From Ruminococcus sp. (GTDB lineage: Bacteria; Bacillota; Clostridia; Oscillospirales; Ruminococcaceae), in the NCBI GenBank assembly GCA_029063695.1, contig JAIDNR010000347.1:1-9333 (forward strand): a stretch of DNA of 9,333 nucleotides, read 5' to 3'. The notes beneath the pieces are model-generated. The model saw nothing but the letters and a program-made list of their open reading frames with translations. It searched no databases and was not told the origin of the DNA. Positions 1 through 5,377 of the stretch are shown here, piece after piece. How positions within the stretch are numbered: the first letter of the stretch is position 1; every line of letters starts with the position of its first letter. The translations under genes and the position numbers were made by a program.

Positions 1-479
1 TTACCTGCCTTAGCCTCTGTTACAGCCTTGGCAACATCGGGAGTTACAGTACCTGCCTTCGGGTTCGGCATAAGTCCACGAGGTCCGAGAATCTTACCGA
101 GACGACCAACAAGACCCATCATGTCAGGTGAAGCAACAACAACATCGAAATCCATCCAGTTTTCTTTCTGGATTTTCTCAACCATGTCCATACCGCCTAC
201 ATAGTCAGCACCTGCGGCCTGAGCAGCCTCATACTTATCTTCCTTACAGAAAACGAGAACCTTAACGGTTTTACCTGTACCGTTAGGGAGAATAACTGCA
301 CCTCTTACCTGCTGGTCAGCGTGACGTGAGTCAACGCCGAGACGGATATGAGCCTCAACAGTTTCGTCGAACTTTGCCTTTGCATTCTGGCAAACTAAAT
401 CAAGAGCCTCAACGGACTCATAAAGCTTTGCATAATCAACAGTCTTTGCACTGTCAACGTATTTCTTGCCGTGTTTCAT
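1..479 (-). CDS. rplA: 50S ribosomal protein L1, C-terminal part missing (window edge)
   Basis: Large-subunit protein that binds the mobile L1 stalk of 23S rRNA and helps release deacylated tRNA; in many bacteria it also represses its own mRNA. Reverse-strand translation from the ATG at 477-479 gives 159 codons beginning MKHGKKYVDSAK, with L1 hallmarks QQVRGAVILPNGTGK, FCKEDKYEAAQAAGADYVGG, and near the edge GLVGRLGKILGPRGLMPNP followed by KAGTVTPDVAKAV. L1 is normally about 230 residues, so roughly the last 70 lie off the left edge; nothing suggests a broken gene. A perfect AGGAGG (487-492) sits 7 bases before the start. It is the last visible gene of the rpmG-secE-nusG-rplK-rplA operon. The 119-base gap to rplK is long for this operon and holds a candidate L1-binding RNA that may control this start. 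Identification is very secure. Confidence 0.98.
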   Translation of the reverse strand, partial: MKHGKKYVDSAKTVDYAKLYESVEALDLVCQNAKAKFDETVEAHIRLGVDSRHADQQVRGAVILPNGTGKTVKVLVFCKEDKYEAAQAAGADYVGGMDMVEKIQKENWMDFDVVVASPDMMGLVGRLGKILGPRGLMPNPKAGTVTPDVAKAVTEAKAG

Positions 480-488
480 TATATTTCC

Positions 489-578
489 TCCTATTTAAGT
501 GGTAATACCGCACGCATATAGCGGAACGGTTAGCGGAATTTTCCTCCCACCAATAGAACGCTGAACGGGTTTTCCCGT
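489..578 (-). promoter_or_regulatory. Candidate L1-binding mRNA element (23S L1-stalk mimic) before rplA
   Basis: The rplK-rplA spacer, read on the minus strand, contains GGUGGGAGG (551-543) and, about 40 bases later, GUAUUACCACUU (508-497). In E. coli 23S rRNA, as recalled, the L1 stalk has GGUGGGAGG on one side and GAAAUACCACC on the other, with GGUGG pairing to CCACC; here GUGG can pair with CCAC in the same way. The flanking bases extend the helix: UUCUAUU (558-552) is complementary to AAUAGGA (495-489), which overlaps the rplA ribosome binding site. A separate perfect hairpin ACGGG-AAAA-CCCGU (578-565) lies just upstream. Inference: L1 bound here would lock the pairing and block rplA translation. 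The apical helix is less clear than in the copy before rplK. Confidence 0.5.
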
Positions 579-598
579 GCATCATTCGTTAAATTTGA

Positions 599-1024
599 TT
601 AGTCAACGACTACAACGCCCATTGAACGAGCAGTACCAGCAATCATGCTCATGGCAGCCTCAAGAGAACCTGCATTGAGGTCGGGCATTTTCTGCTCGGC
701 AATCTTCTGAATCTGTTCTTTGGTGATGTTAGCAACCTTAGTTTTGTTGGGAACTCCTGAACCGCTGTTGATGTTGCAGGCTTTCTTGATGAGAACTGCT
801 GCGGGCGGAGTTTTAGTGATGAAAGAGAATGAACGGTCTGCGTAAACAGTGATAACAACAGGGATAATCATGCCGATGTCGTTCTTTGTTCTCTCATTGA
901 ATTCCTTAGTGAATGCCATGATATTAACGCCGTGCTGACCGAGAGCCGGACCAACAGGCGGTGCAGGAGTAGCCTTTCCTGCTGCGATTTGAAGCTTAAT
1001 GTAGCCAACTACTTTCTGTGCCAT
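599..1024 (-). CDS. rplK: 50S ribosomal protein L11
   Basis: L11 forms the GTPase-associated centre with L10/L12 and 23S rRNA, contacts elongation factors, and is needed for RelA-dependent stringent signalling. The 141-residue product has the family's usual length. The N-terminal domain (about 1-70) carries the signature IKLQIAAGKATPAPPVGPAL and GQHGVNIMAFTKEFN. The C-terminal rRNA-binding domain (about 71-141) includes KTPPAAVLIKKA, NKTKVANITKEQ, and ends AGTARSMGVVVVD. The ATG at 1022-1024 is preceded by GGAGGT (1039-1034) at 9 bases. It lies downstream of nusG, the standard order, with a 92-base leader that holds a motif resembling the L1-binding region of 23S rRNA. L11 and L1 are commonly co-regulated by L1. 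No anomaly is seen in the protein. Confidence 0.99.
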   Translation of the reverse strand: MAQKVVGYIKLQIAAGKATPAPPVGPALGQHGVNIMAFTKEFNERTKNDIGMIIPVVITVYADRSFSFITKTPPAAVLIKKACNINSGSGVPNKTKVANITKEQIQKIAEQKMPDLNAGSLEAAMSMIAGTARSMGVVVVD

Positions 1025-1045
1025 GTAATTCGCACCTCCATAAAT

Positions 1046-1085
1046 GTGGTAAATGGCGAGGCAAGAATTATTTTACCTCTCCCAC
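1046..1085 (-). promoter_or_regulatory. Candidate L1 operator in the rplK leader
   Basis: Minus-strand RNA folds as GUGG (1085-1082), GA, GAGGUAA (1079-1073), an 8-base loop, UUGCCUC (1064-1058), GCCAUUUA, CCAC (1049-1046). The inner helix has 7 pairs including one G-U; the outer has 4. The asymmetric internal loop, GA on the 5' side and a longer segment ending UUUA on the 3' side, matches the L1-binding part of 23S rRNA (GGUGG-GA-GGCU ... AAAUA-CCACC in E. coli, from memory). The element ends 7 bases before the rplK ribosome binding site (1039-1034). An L1 operator in the L11 leader is the established arrangement in E. coli, so position and motif agree. A hairpin GAAACC-ACAU-GGUUUC (1102-1087) abuts it on the 5' side. 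Confidence 0.62.
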
Positions 1086-1116
1086 TGAAACCATGTGGTT
1101 TCTTTTTTGACCTTGA

Positions 1117-1650
1117 TTAATCCTCTACTGTTATAATCTGACTGAGCGATACAGTAGTAGGTGTTTCACGACCGAGCATTGAGACAAGAAGATTTACAGT
1201 GCGGTCGTCTAAATTTATGCTCTGGACAATACCAATAAAGCCGTCCATAGCAGTACCCGAAATCTGAACTCTGTCTCCCTCTTTGAAGTTAACCTCAACA
1301 ACAGGAGTTGAAACATCAACGCCAAATGTTTTCTGGACTTCTTCTTCTGTAAGCGGTGTAGGAACGGAAGCAGGACCTACAAAGCCCGTGCAGCCTCTGG
1401 TGTTCCTTACAATATACCATGTATCATCGGTAACTACCATTTTAATAAGAACATAACCGGGAAAGGTTTTGCGTTCGTATTCTTTTTCCTTACCATTGAC
1501 AGTTTCAATCACTTTTTCGGTAGGAACTCTGACTTCTTGGATAAGGTCGTGAAGCTTACGGTTTTCAACAACCTTTTCGATATTCTGGGCAACTTTGTTT
1601 TCATAACCCGAATAAGTGTGTACAACGTACCACTTTGCTGCTTCTGACAT
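1117..1650 (-). CDS. nusG: Transcription termination/antitermination protein NusG
   Basis: NusG binds the RNA polymerase clamp, modulates pausing and couples transcription to translation. The 177-residue length is normal. The NGN domain (about 1-110) starts KWYVVHTYSGYENKVAQNI and contains VRVPTEKV, RKTFPGYVLIKM and WYIVRNTRGCTGFVG. The KOW domain (about 121-177) contains FKEGDRVQI and VSMLGRETP. The KOW turn reads SGTAMDGFIGIV where most NusG proteins have a Gly-Pro-Phe core (DGPFxxFxGxV), so the Pro is missing; the fold signature is otherwise kept. The start is fixed by AGGAGG (1663-1658) 7 bases upstream. It lies 30 bases after secE, the standard pairing. Function is secure. Confidence 0.98.
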   Translation of the reverse strand: MSEAAKWYVVHTYSGYENKVAQNIEKVVENRKLHDLIQEVRVPTEKVIETVNGKEKEYERKTFPGYVLIKMVVTDDTWYIVRNTRGCTGFVGPASVPTPLTEEEVQKTFGVDVSTPVVEVNFKEGDRVQISGTAMDGFIGIVQSINLDDRTVNLLVSMLGRETPTTVSLSQIITVED

Positions 1651-1680
1651 AGCAAATCCTCCTCAGATTTCCATAATTAA

Positions 1681-2010
1681 TTAGCCTTGCTGATAGATGA
1701 GTCGCATAAGGGCGAGAAACCCTGTATCAAGCAGACCGACGAGGACAGCAGATGCCACAACAACAGCGAGAACAATACCTGTGTTGTCGAAAACTGTTTT
1801 TTTGCTCGGCCATACTACTTTTTTGAACTCAATTTTCAAATCCTTAAACCATTTTGCAACCTTGTTGGGTTCTTTCTTTTCCGGTTTTTCGGATTTCTTT
1901 TTGTCCTTCTTTTCCTCAGTTACCGATTCCTCGGCTTTTTTGGACTTCTTTTCCTTTTCGGAAGTTTCGGACACTTCGGCAGAAGTATTTTTCTTGTCTT
2001 TTTTAGCCAT
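1681..2010 (-). CDS. secE: Preprotein translocase subunit SecE, with long charged N-terminal tail
   Basis: SecE clamps the SecY channel in the plasma membrane and is essential for Sec export. The conserved core is at residues 52-109: AKWFKDLKIEFKKVVWPSKK is the amphipathic helix with the SecE signature, followed by one membrane span at about 77-103. Firmicute SecE is usually about 60-70 residues; this one has 109 because residues 1-50 form a tail made almost entirely of Lys, Glu and Ser. The tail is predicted cytoplasmic and disordered. The start is supported by GGAGGGAG (2025-2018). A start nearer the core is unlikely because no internal Met lies between residue 1 and the membrane span. It lies 17 bases downstream of rpmG and 30 upstream of nusG. 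Confidence 0.96.
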   Translation of the reverse strand: MAKKDKKNTSAEVSETSEKEKKSKKAEESVTEEKKDKKKSEKPEKKEPNKVAKWFKDLKIEFKKVVWPSKKTVFDNTGIVLAVVVASAVLVGLLDTGFLALMRLIYQQG

Positions 2011-2027
2011 TCAAATACTCCCTCCGA

Positions 2028-2177
2028 TTACTTTGTTTCCTTGTGAAGAGTGTGCTTGCGGCAGAATTTGCAGTGTTTCATCATTTCGATTCTGTCCGGG
2101 TCGTTCTTCTTGTTCTTCTTGGAAACGTAATTACGCTGTTTGCACTCAGTGCAAGCTAATGTAATTTTAACTCTCAT
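2028..2177 (-). CDS. rpmG: 50S ribosomal protein L33, zinc-ribbon type
   Basis: Small large-subunit protein near the E site. The 49-residue product, MRVKITLACTECKQRNYVSK and onward, carries two CxxC pairs (C9/C12 and C36/C39), the zinc-binding form that many Gram-positives replace with a Cys-free paralogue under zinc limitation. The reading frame extends upstream to 2255, but the start at 2175-2177 is chosen because AGGAGG (2190-2185) lies 7 bases before it, the upstream residues do not resemble L33, and 49 residues is the family length. It is the first gene of the operon; a leader of about 100 bases separates it from the promoter at 2285-2313. That leader holds short possible hairpins but no recognised riboswitch. 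Confidence 0.97.
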   Translation of the reverse strand: MRVKITLACTECKQRNYVSKKNKKNDPDRIEMMKHCKFCRKHTLHKETK

Positions 2178-2284
2178 ATCGGCACCTCCTGAAAAAATTA
2201 CTCTCCCTGCATAAAACAGAGATAGGTTGTTTGCCTCCCTCACATTACAGGGCATAAAAAATAGACCCCAAACGAGGTAAATTA

Positions 2285-2345
2285 ATTATATCACAAGAAA
2301 ACAGGCTTGTCAAGTATTTTTTGAAAAAATTTGAAAAATTTTTCA
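2285..2345 (-). promoter_or_regulatory. Consensus sigma-A promoter with UP-like element for rpmG-secE-nusG-rplK-rplA
   Basis: On the minus strand the -35 box TTGACA (2313-2308) and -10 box TATAAT (2290-2285) both match consensus exactly with a 17-base spacer. Transcription should start near 2278, leaving a leader of about 100 bases before rpmG. Immediately upstream of the -35 box are alternating A and T tracts (CAAATTTTTTCAAAAAATAC), close to the consensus of the UP element that binds the RNA polymerase alpha subunit at rRNA promoters. The tract continues into TGAAAAATTTTTCA (2345-2332), a perfect palindrome that includes the stop codon of the preceding gene. This is what would be expected of a growth-rate-driven ribosomal operon. 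Confidence 0.9.
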
Positions 2346-2723
2346 GTCGTCATCATCTGCTTGAAAATTATGATAGTATTCTGTAAAGTCAGCGATGATT
2401 TCATTTCTTGGGCGGACATAATTTTCAATATCTTCAATACCGCCGTTTTCCAGACTGTCAATCCATTCAATGTCAATCATACAGCCAACGTCCATATTTA
2501 TGCTGTATCTCGCTTTTCTGATTAAATCAGTATCGCTTTTATCGCCTATGCAGTAGAGATAACCGCATAAAAGTCGTATATATTCAGAACTGCTGCTGTA
2601 CTGATGGTTATCAATTTCTTCATTTATAAGGCTGATTATCTCATTTTTTGGAATTGAATTAAAGTCAAATCCATATTTTTTTATTAGCATTTCTGTTCTT
2701 TTTTCGTTATTCATAATATCCAT
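2343..2723 (-). CDS. Small acidic protein of unknown function
   Basis: The 126-residue product is not recognised. It has no signal peptide or membrane span, is rich in Asp, Glu, Ile and Tyr, and ends in an acidic run (QADDDD). Visible segments are KNEIISLINEEIDNH, EYIRLLCGYLYCIGDKSDTD, KARYSINMDVGCMIDIEWID and RPRNEIIADFTEYYHNF. The pattern suggests a soluble alpha/beta cytoplasmic protein; small acidic proteins of this look include toxin-immunity proteins, but nothing here shows that. The ATG at 2721-2723 is preferred over the one at 2712-2714 because GGTGAT (2734-2729) sits 5 bases upstream. A perfect-consensus promoter (2741-2769) lies so close that the leader is only about 11 bases. The stop codon is 30 bases from the -35 box of the ribosomal promoter and no terminator is evident between them, so read-through into rpmG is possible. 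That the gene is real is likely; its function is open. Confidence 0.8.
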   Translation of the reverse strand: MDIMNNEKRTEMLIKKYGFDFNSIPKNEIISLINEEIDNHQYSSSSEYIRLLCGYLYCIGDKSDTDLIRKARYSINMDVGCMIDIEWIDSLENGGIEDIENYVRPRNEIIADFTEYYHNFQADDDD

Positions 2724-2740
2724 AATTAATCACCGTATTC

Positions 2741-2769
2741 ATTATATCATAAAATGAATAAATTGTCAA
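2741..2769 (-). promoter_or_regulatory. Consensus sigma-A promoter for the small acidic protein gene
   Basis: TTGACA (2769-2764), 17-base spacer, TATAAT (2746-2741), all exact matches to the sigma-A consensus on the minus strand. The predicted start of transcription, about 2734-2735, coincides with the first base of the GGTGAT ribosome binding site, so the transcript would have a leader of only about 11 bases before the ATG at 2723. Confidence 0.85.
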
Positions 2770-2822
2770 GTGATTAAAATAATTGAAAATATATTTTTCC
2801 TATAGCATTTTATAATAAAATA

Positions 2823-2831
2823 TGTTATAAT
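2823..2831 (+). promoter_or_regulatory. Possible extended -10 promoter for the cysteine desulfurase-thiI unit
   Basis: TGTTATAAT matches the extended -10 pattern TGnTATAAT exactly. The sequence at the expected -35 position (about 2803-2808) is a poor match, which extended -10 promoters tolerate. A second TATAAT lies at 2811-2816 without a well-spaced -35. Transcription would start near 2838, giving a leader of about 36 bases. It diverges from the promoter at 2741-2769. Confidence 0.55.
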
Positions 2832-2873
2832 AAAAAGGACATTCCATAAAACTATATAAGAAAGCGTGATTAT

Positions 2874-4001
2874 ATGTTTATATATTTGGATAATGCGGCG
2901 ACTACAAAGCCTTGTGCGGAAGCGGTACAGGCGGCGGTCTCTGCAATGACCGAAAATTTTGGCAATCCGTCCTCCCTGCACCGTGCGGGACTTGATGCAC
3001 AGCTTGCCGTTGACAATGCAAGAAAAATAATTGCGGATTCAGTCGGTGCGGAATCAAGCAATATAATATTTACGTCGGGAGCAACAGAAAGCAATAATCT
3101 TGCCCTGCGTGGAATCTGTACGGCATATGGCAGAAAACGACGTAAAATAGTTGCATCATCGGTTGAACACGCATCGGTTGACGAAACTTTGTCGGCACTC
3201 GAAAAATCGGGATTTGAAATTGTCCGTGTTTCTCCGAGAGATGACGGAAATTTTTATTCCGCTGATTTTGTCGAATCATGTGATGAAAATACAGTTATGA
3301 TTACAATGATGTATGTCAACAATGAAACAGGGTATATTCTGCCTGTTAAAGAGACTTTTTCGGCAGTAAAGCGTAAATATCCTGATATTATTACTCACAG
3401 CGACTGCGTGCAGGCTTATATGAAAATAACATTCAAAGCAAGTACTCTTAATGCCGATTTAATTTCACTAAGCGGACATAAAATACATGCTGTAAAGGGA
3501 ATCGGAGCATTGTACATAAAAAAAGGAATCCGTGTATTGCCGATAGTCACGGGCGGAAAGCAGGAAAAGGGAATCCGTTCGGGTACTGAAAGTGTACCAC
3601 TTATCTGTTCATTCGGTGCGGCTGTTGAGAAATACAGTACGACAATAAAAGAACGATTTGACAGAGTATCGATACTGAAAAATCATCTGCTTGAAAATAT
3701 ATCGGTAATTGACGGTATATCAGTAAATTCCGTTGATAATGCTTCGCCATATATTGTAAATATTTCAGTGGGAAAGCGTTCTGAAATAATGCTTCATTTT
3801 CTTGAAAGAAAGGGAATCTATGTAAGTAGCGGCTCGGCGTGTTCAAAGGGACAGCAGAGCGGAGTATTGGAACAATTTGGTATATCAGACAAAAATGCTG
3901 ACAGTGCATTGCGTATAAGCATGACGGCGGAGACAACGAAATCCGAACTTGATGAGTTTGCAAAGGCACTCCGTGAGGGAATCAAAACAATAAGAGGATA
4001 A
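2874..4001 (+). CDS. Cysteine desulfurase, NifS/IscS family (NifZ-like partner of ThiI)
   Basis: PLP-dependent enzyme that converts cysteine to alanine and holds the sulfur as a persulfide for transfer to an acceptor, probably ThiI encoded next door. The 375 residues begin MFIYLDNAATTKPCAEAV, the family's N-terminus. Visible sites are H99 in SSVEHAS (stacks on PLP), D177 and Q180 in HSDCVQA (cofactor contacts), K203 in LSGHK (Schiff-base lysine) and C323 in SSGSACSKG (persulfide cysteine); GIRSGTESV is also typical. B. subtilis has a dedicated desulfurase, NifZ, next to thiI, and this pair has the same organisation. The start has only a weak ribosome binding site (GTGAT), but the family N-terminus fixes it. 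Only 12 bases separate it from thiI. A role in Fe-S assembly is possible, but no scaffold gene lies nearby. Confidence 0.95.
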   Translation: MFIYLDNAATTKPCAEAVQAAVSAMTENFGNPSSLHRAGLDAQLAVDNARKIIADSVGAESSNIIFTSGATESNNLALRGICTAYGRKRRKIVASSVEHASVDETLSALEKSGFEIVRVSPRDDGNFYSADFVESCDENTVMITMMYVNNETGYILPVKETFSAVKRKYPDIITHSDCVQAYMKITFKASTLNADLISLSGHKIHAVKGIGALYIKKGIRVLPIVTGGKQEKGIRSGTESVPLICSFGAAVEKYSTTIKERFDRVSILKNHLLENISVIDGISVNSVDNASPYIVNISVGKRSEIMLHFLERKGIYVSSGSACSKGQQSGVLEQFGISDKNADSALRISMTAETTKSELDEFAKALREGIKTIRG

Positions 4002-4013
4002 GGAGAATCTGAA

Positions 4014-5192
4014 ATGAAAGAAATTGTACTTGTAAAATATGGAGAAATGGTTCTGAAAGGACTTAATAAGCGTACATTTGAAGATATGCTTACAAAAAAT
4101 ATAAAACGCAGACTTAAAAGTCTGGGACATTTTCAGCTTACGTCCGCACAGTCCACGACTTATATAACTCCTCTTGAGGATGATACTGATTTAGGTGAAG
4201 TTGTTGAGCGTGTGGGAAAGATTTTCGGAATTGCCGCACTCTGCCGTGCCTGTGTATGTGAAAAGGATTTTGAAGATATAAAAGTCAAGTCAGTTGAATA
4301 CCTTGACGATATACTTAGTAATGCAGGAACTTTTAAAGTAAATGCAAAGCGTTCGGACAAGGCTTTTCCAATGAAATCGCCTGAAATATGTGCAGAATTG
4401 GGCGGAGTGCTTCTTGAAAAGTTCCCAAATCTGACAGTTGATGTAAAGAATCCCGAAGTTACTGTGACTGTTGAAGTACGTGATACAAATGCATATGTTC
4501 ATGCGGAAAACATAAAGGGTGCAGGCGGACTTCCTGTCGGCAGCAGCGGAAAGGCTTTACTGCTTCTTTCGGGTGGAATTGACAGTCCTGTTGCGGGATA
4601 CATGATGGCAAAAAGAGGAGTACATATTGCGGCGATTCATTATGTAAGTCCTCCGTATACTTCCGACAGGGCACAGCTCAAAGTTGAGACTCTTTGTCAG
4701 AAATTAACGGAATACTGCGGCGGAATTGCGTTTTTCTGTGTGCCGTTCACTGAAATTCAGGAGGCTATAAAAGATAACTGCCCTGAGGAATTTTTTACTA
4801 TTATAATGCGTCGTCTCATGATGGAAATTGCTCAGAGAATCGCCGAAAAAGACAACGACCTTGCATTGATTACGGGTGAAAGTGTGGGACAGGTTGCAAG
4901 TCAGACTATGGCGGCAATGGCTTGTACCGATGCGGTATGCAGAATACCCGTATTCCGTCCTTGTGTCGGAATGGATAAGACTGAAATTATAGATATTGCA
5001 CGTAAAATCGATACTTTTGAGACTTCAATCGAGCCTTATGAGGACTGCTGTACTGTATTCACTCCACGTCACCCGAAAGTAAAGCCGAGACTGGAGGATA
5101 TTGAAAAGGCACAGTCAAAATTTGATTTTGAACCGCTGATTCAAAAGGCTGTTGAGAATACAGAGATGAAAACATTCGATTACCGCAGATAA
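4014..5192 (+). CDS. thiI: tRNA 4-thiouridine synthase ThiI (no rhodanese domain)
   Basis: ThiI adenylates U8 of tRNA and replaces its oxygen with sulfur to give 4-thiouridine; in some bacteria it also supplies sulfur for the thiamine thiazole. The 392-residue order is: N-terminal ferredoxin-like domain (1-60, KEIVLVKYGEMVLKGLNKR), THUMP RNA-binding domain (about 62-165, with FKVNAKRSDKAFPMKS and the end VHAENIKGAGGLPVG), and PP-loop adenylating domain with SGGIDSPVAG (S186-G195). EPYEDCCTVFTPRHP is a conserved late motif. The C-terminal rhodanese domain of the E. coli enzyme is absent, as in most Firmicutes, so sulfur probably passes directly from the desulfurase. AAGGAG (4000-4005) lies 8 bases before the ATG and overlaps the upstream stop, which points to translational coupling. 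Confidence 0.97.
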   Translation: MKEIVLVKYGEMVLKGLNKRTFEDMLTKNIKRRLKSLGHFQLTSAQSTTYITPLEDDTDLGEVVERVGKIFGIAALCRACVCEKDFEDIKVKSVEYLDDILSNAGTFKVNAKRSDKAFPMKSPEICAELGGVLLEKFPNLTVDVKNPEVTVTVEVRDTNAYVHAENIKGAGGLPVGSSGKALLLLSGGIDSPVAGYMMAKRGVHIAAIHYVSPPYTSDRAQLKVETLCQKLTEYCGGIAFFCVPFTEIQEAIKDNCPEEFFTIIMRRLMMEIAQRIAEKDNDLALITGESVGQVASQTMAAMACTDAVCRIPVFRPCVGMDKTEIIDIARKIDTFETSIEPYEDCCTVFTPRHPKVKPRLEDIEKAQSKFDFEPLIQKAVENTEMKTFDYRR

Positions 5193-5200
5193 CAGTACAA

Positions 5201-5230
5201 TGTACAAATATTACCATATTTATTTGTACA
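5201..5230. repeat. Perfect inverted repeat, TGTACAAATA-N10-TATTTGTACA
   Basis: Two perfectly complementary 10-base arms (5201-5210 and 5221-5230) flank a 10-base centre, starting 9 bases after the thiI stop. The right arm extends to the palindrome TTTGTACAAA (5223-5232). There is no T tract after it on either strand, so it is a poor intrinsic terminator. The half-site TGTACAA recurs at 5320-5326, where it overlaps the -10 box of the next promoter, which hints at a repressor or activator site. It could instead be a simple mRNA-stabilising hairpin for thiI. Confidence 0.6.
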
Positions 5231-5297
5231 AAATAGCTGAAAAATGAAAGCTTTCTGCAAATTTAAAGGTAATCGTGTGAAAATTCGGGTATGTGAC

Positions 5298-5327
5298 TTG
5301 ACAAGCATACTGAAAATAGTGTACAAT
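5298..5327 (+). promoter_or_regulatory. Sigma-A promoter for the sortase-sortase-SpoIID unit
   Basis: TTGACA (5298-5303) matches the -35 consensus exactly; TACAAT (5322-5327) matches the -10 at 5 of 6; the spacer is 18 bases. Transcription should start near 5334, upstream of the GGAGG (5362-5366) that selects the ATG at 5378. The -10 box is embedded in TGTACAAT, the same box that forms the dyad about 120 bases upstream. Confidence 0.75.
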
Positions 5328-5377
5328 ATTTTATATAAAATATAAATATGTATCTCATAGCGGAGGTAAAAAGCTCA

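Noticed and set aside
1087..1108. Plus-strand hairpin GAAACC-ATGT-GGTTTC followed by six T, shaped like an intrinsic terminator
   Set aside because: No plus-strand gene lies upstream of it; in the transcribed minus direction the T run precedes the hairpin as A residues, so it would not end the operon. It is more likely part of the rplK leader fold.
1697..2164. Plus-strand open frames of 119 and 155 residues opposite secE and rpmG
   Set aside because: They are antisense to well-identified genes, their Phe/Leu/Ser-rich content mirrors the Lys/Glu codons of SecE, and they have no ribosome binding site.
2178..2255. N-terminal extension of L33 by 26 residues
   Set aside because: The family length, the AGGAGG at 2185-2190 and the MRVKITLAC start all support 2177.
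2178..2284. A riboswitch or T-box in the rpmG leader
   Set aside because: Only short weak hairpins are visible (such as CCCT/AGGG and CTCTG/CAGGG); no known conserved core and no terminator or anti-terminator pair were recognised.
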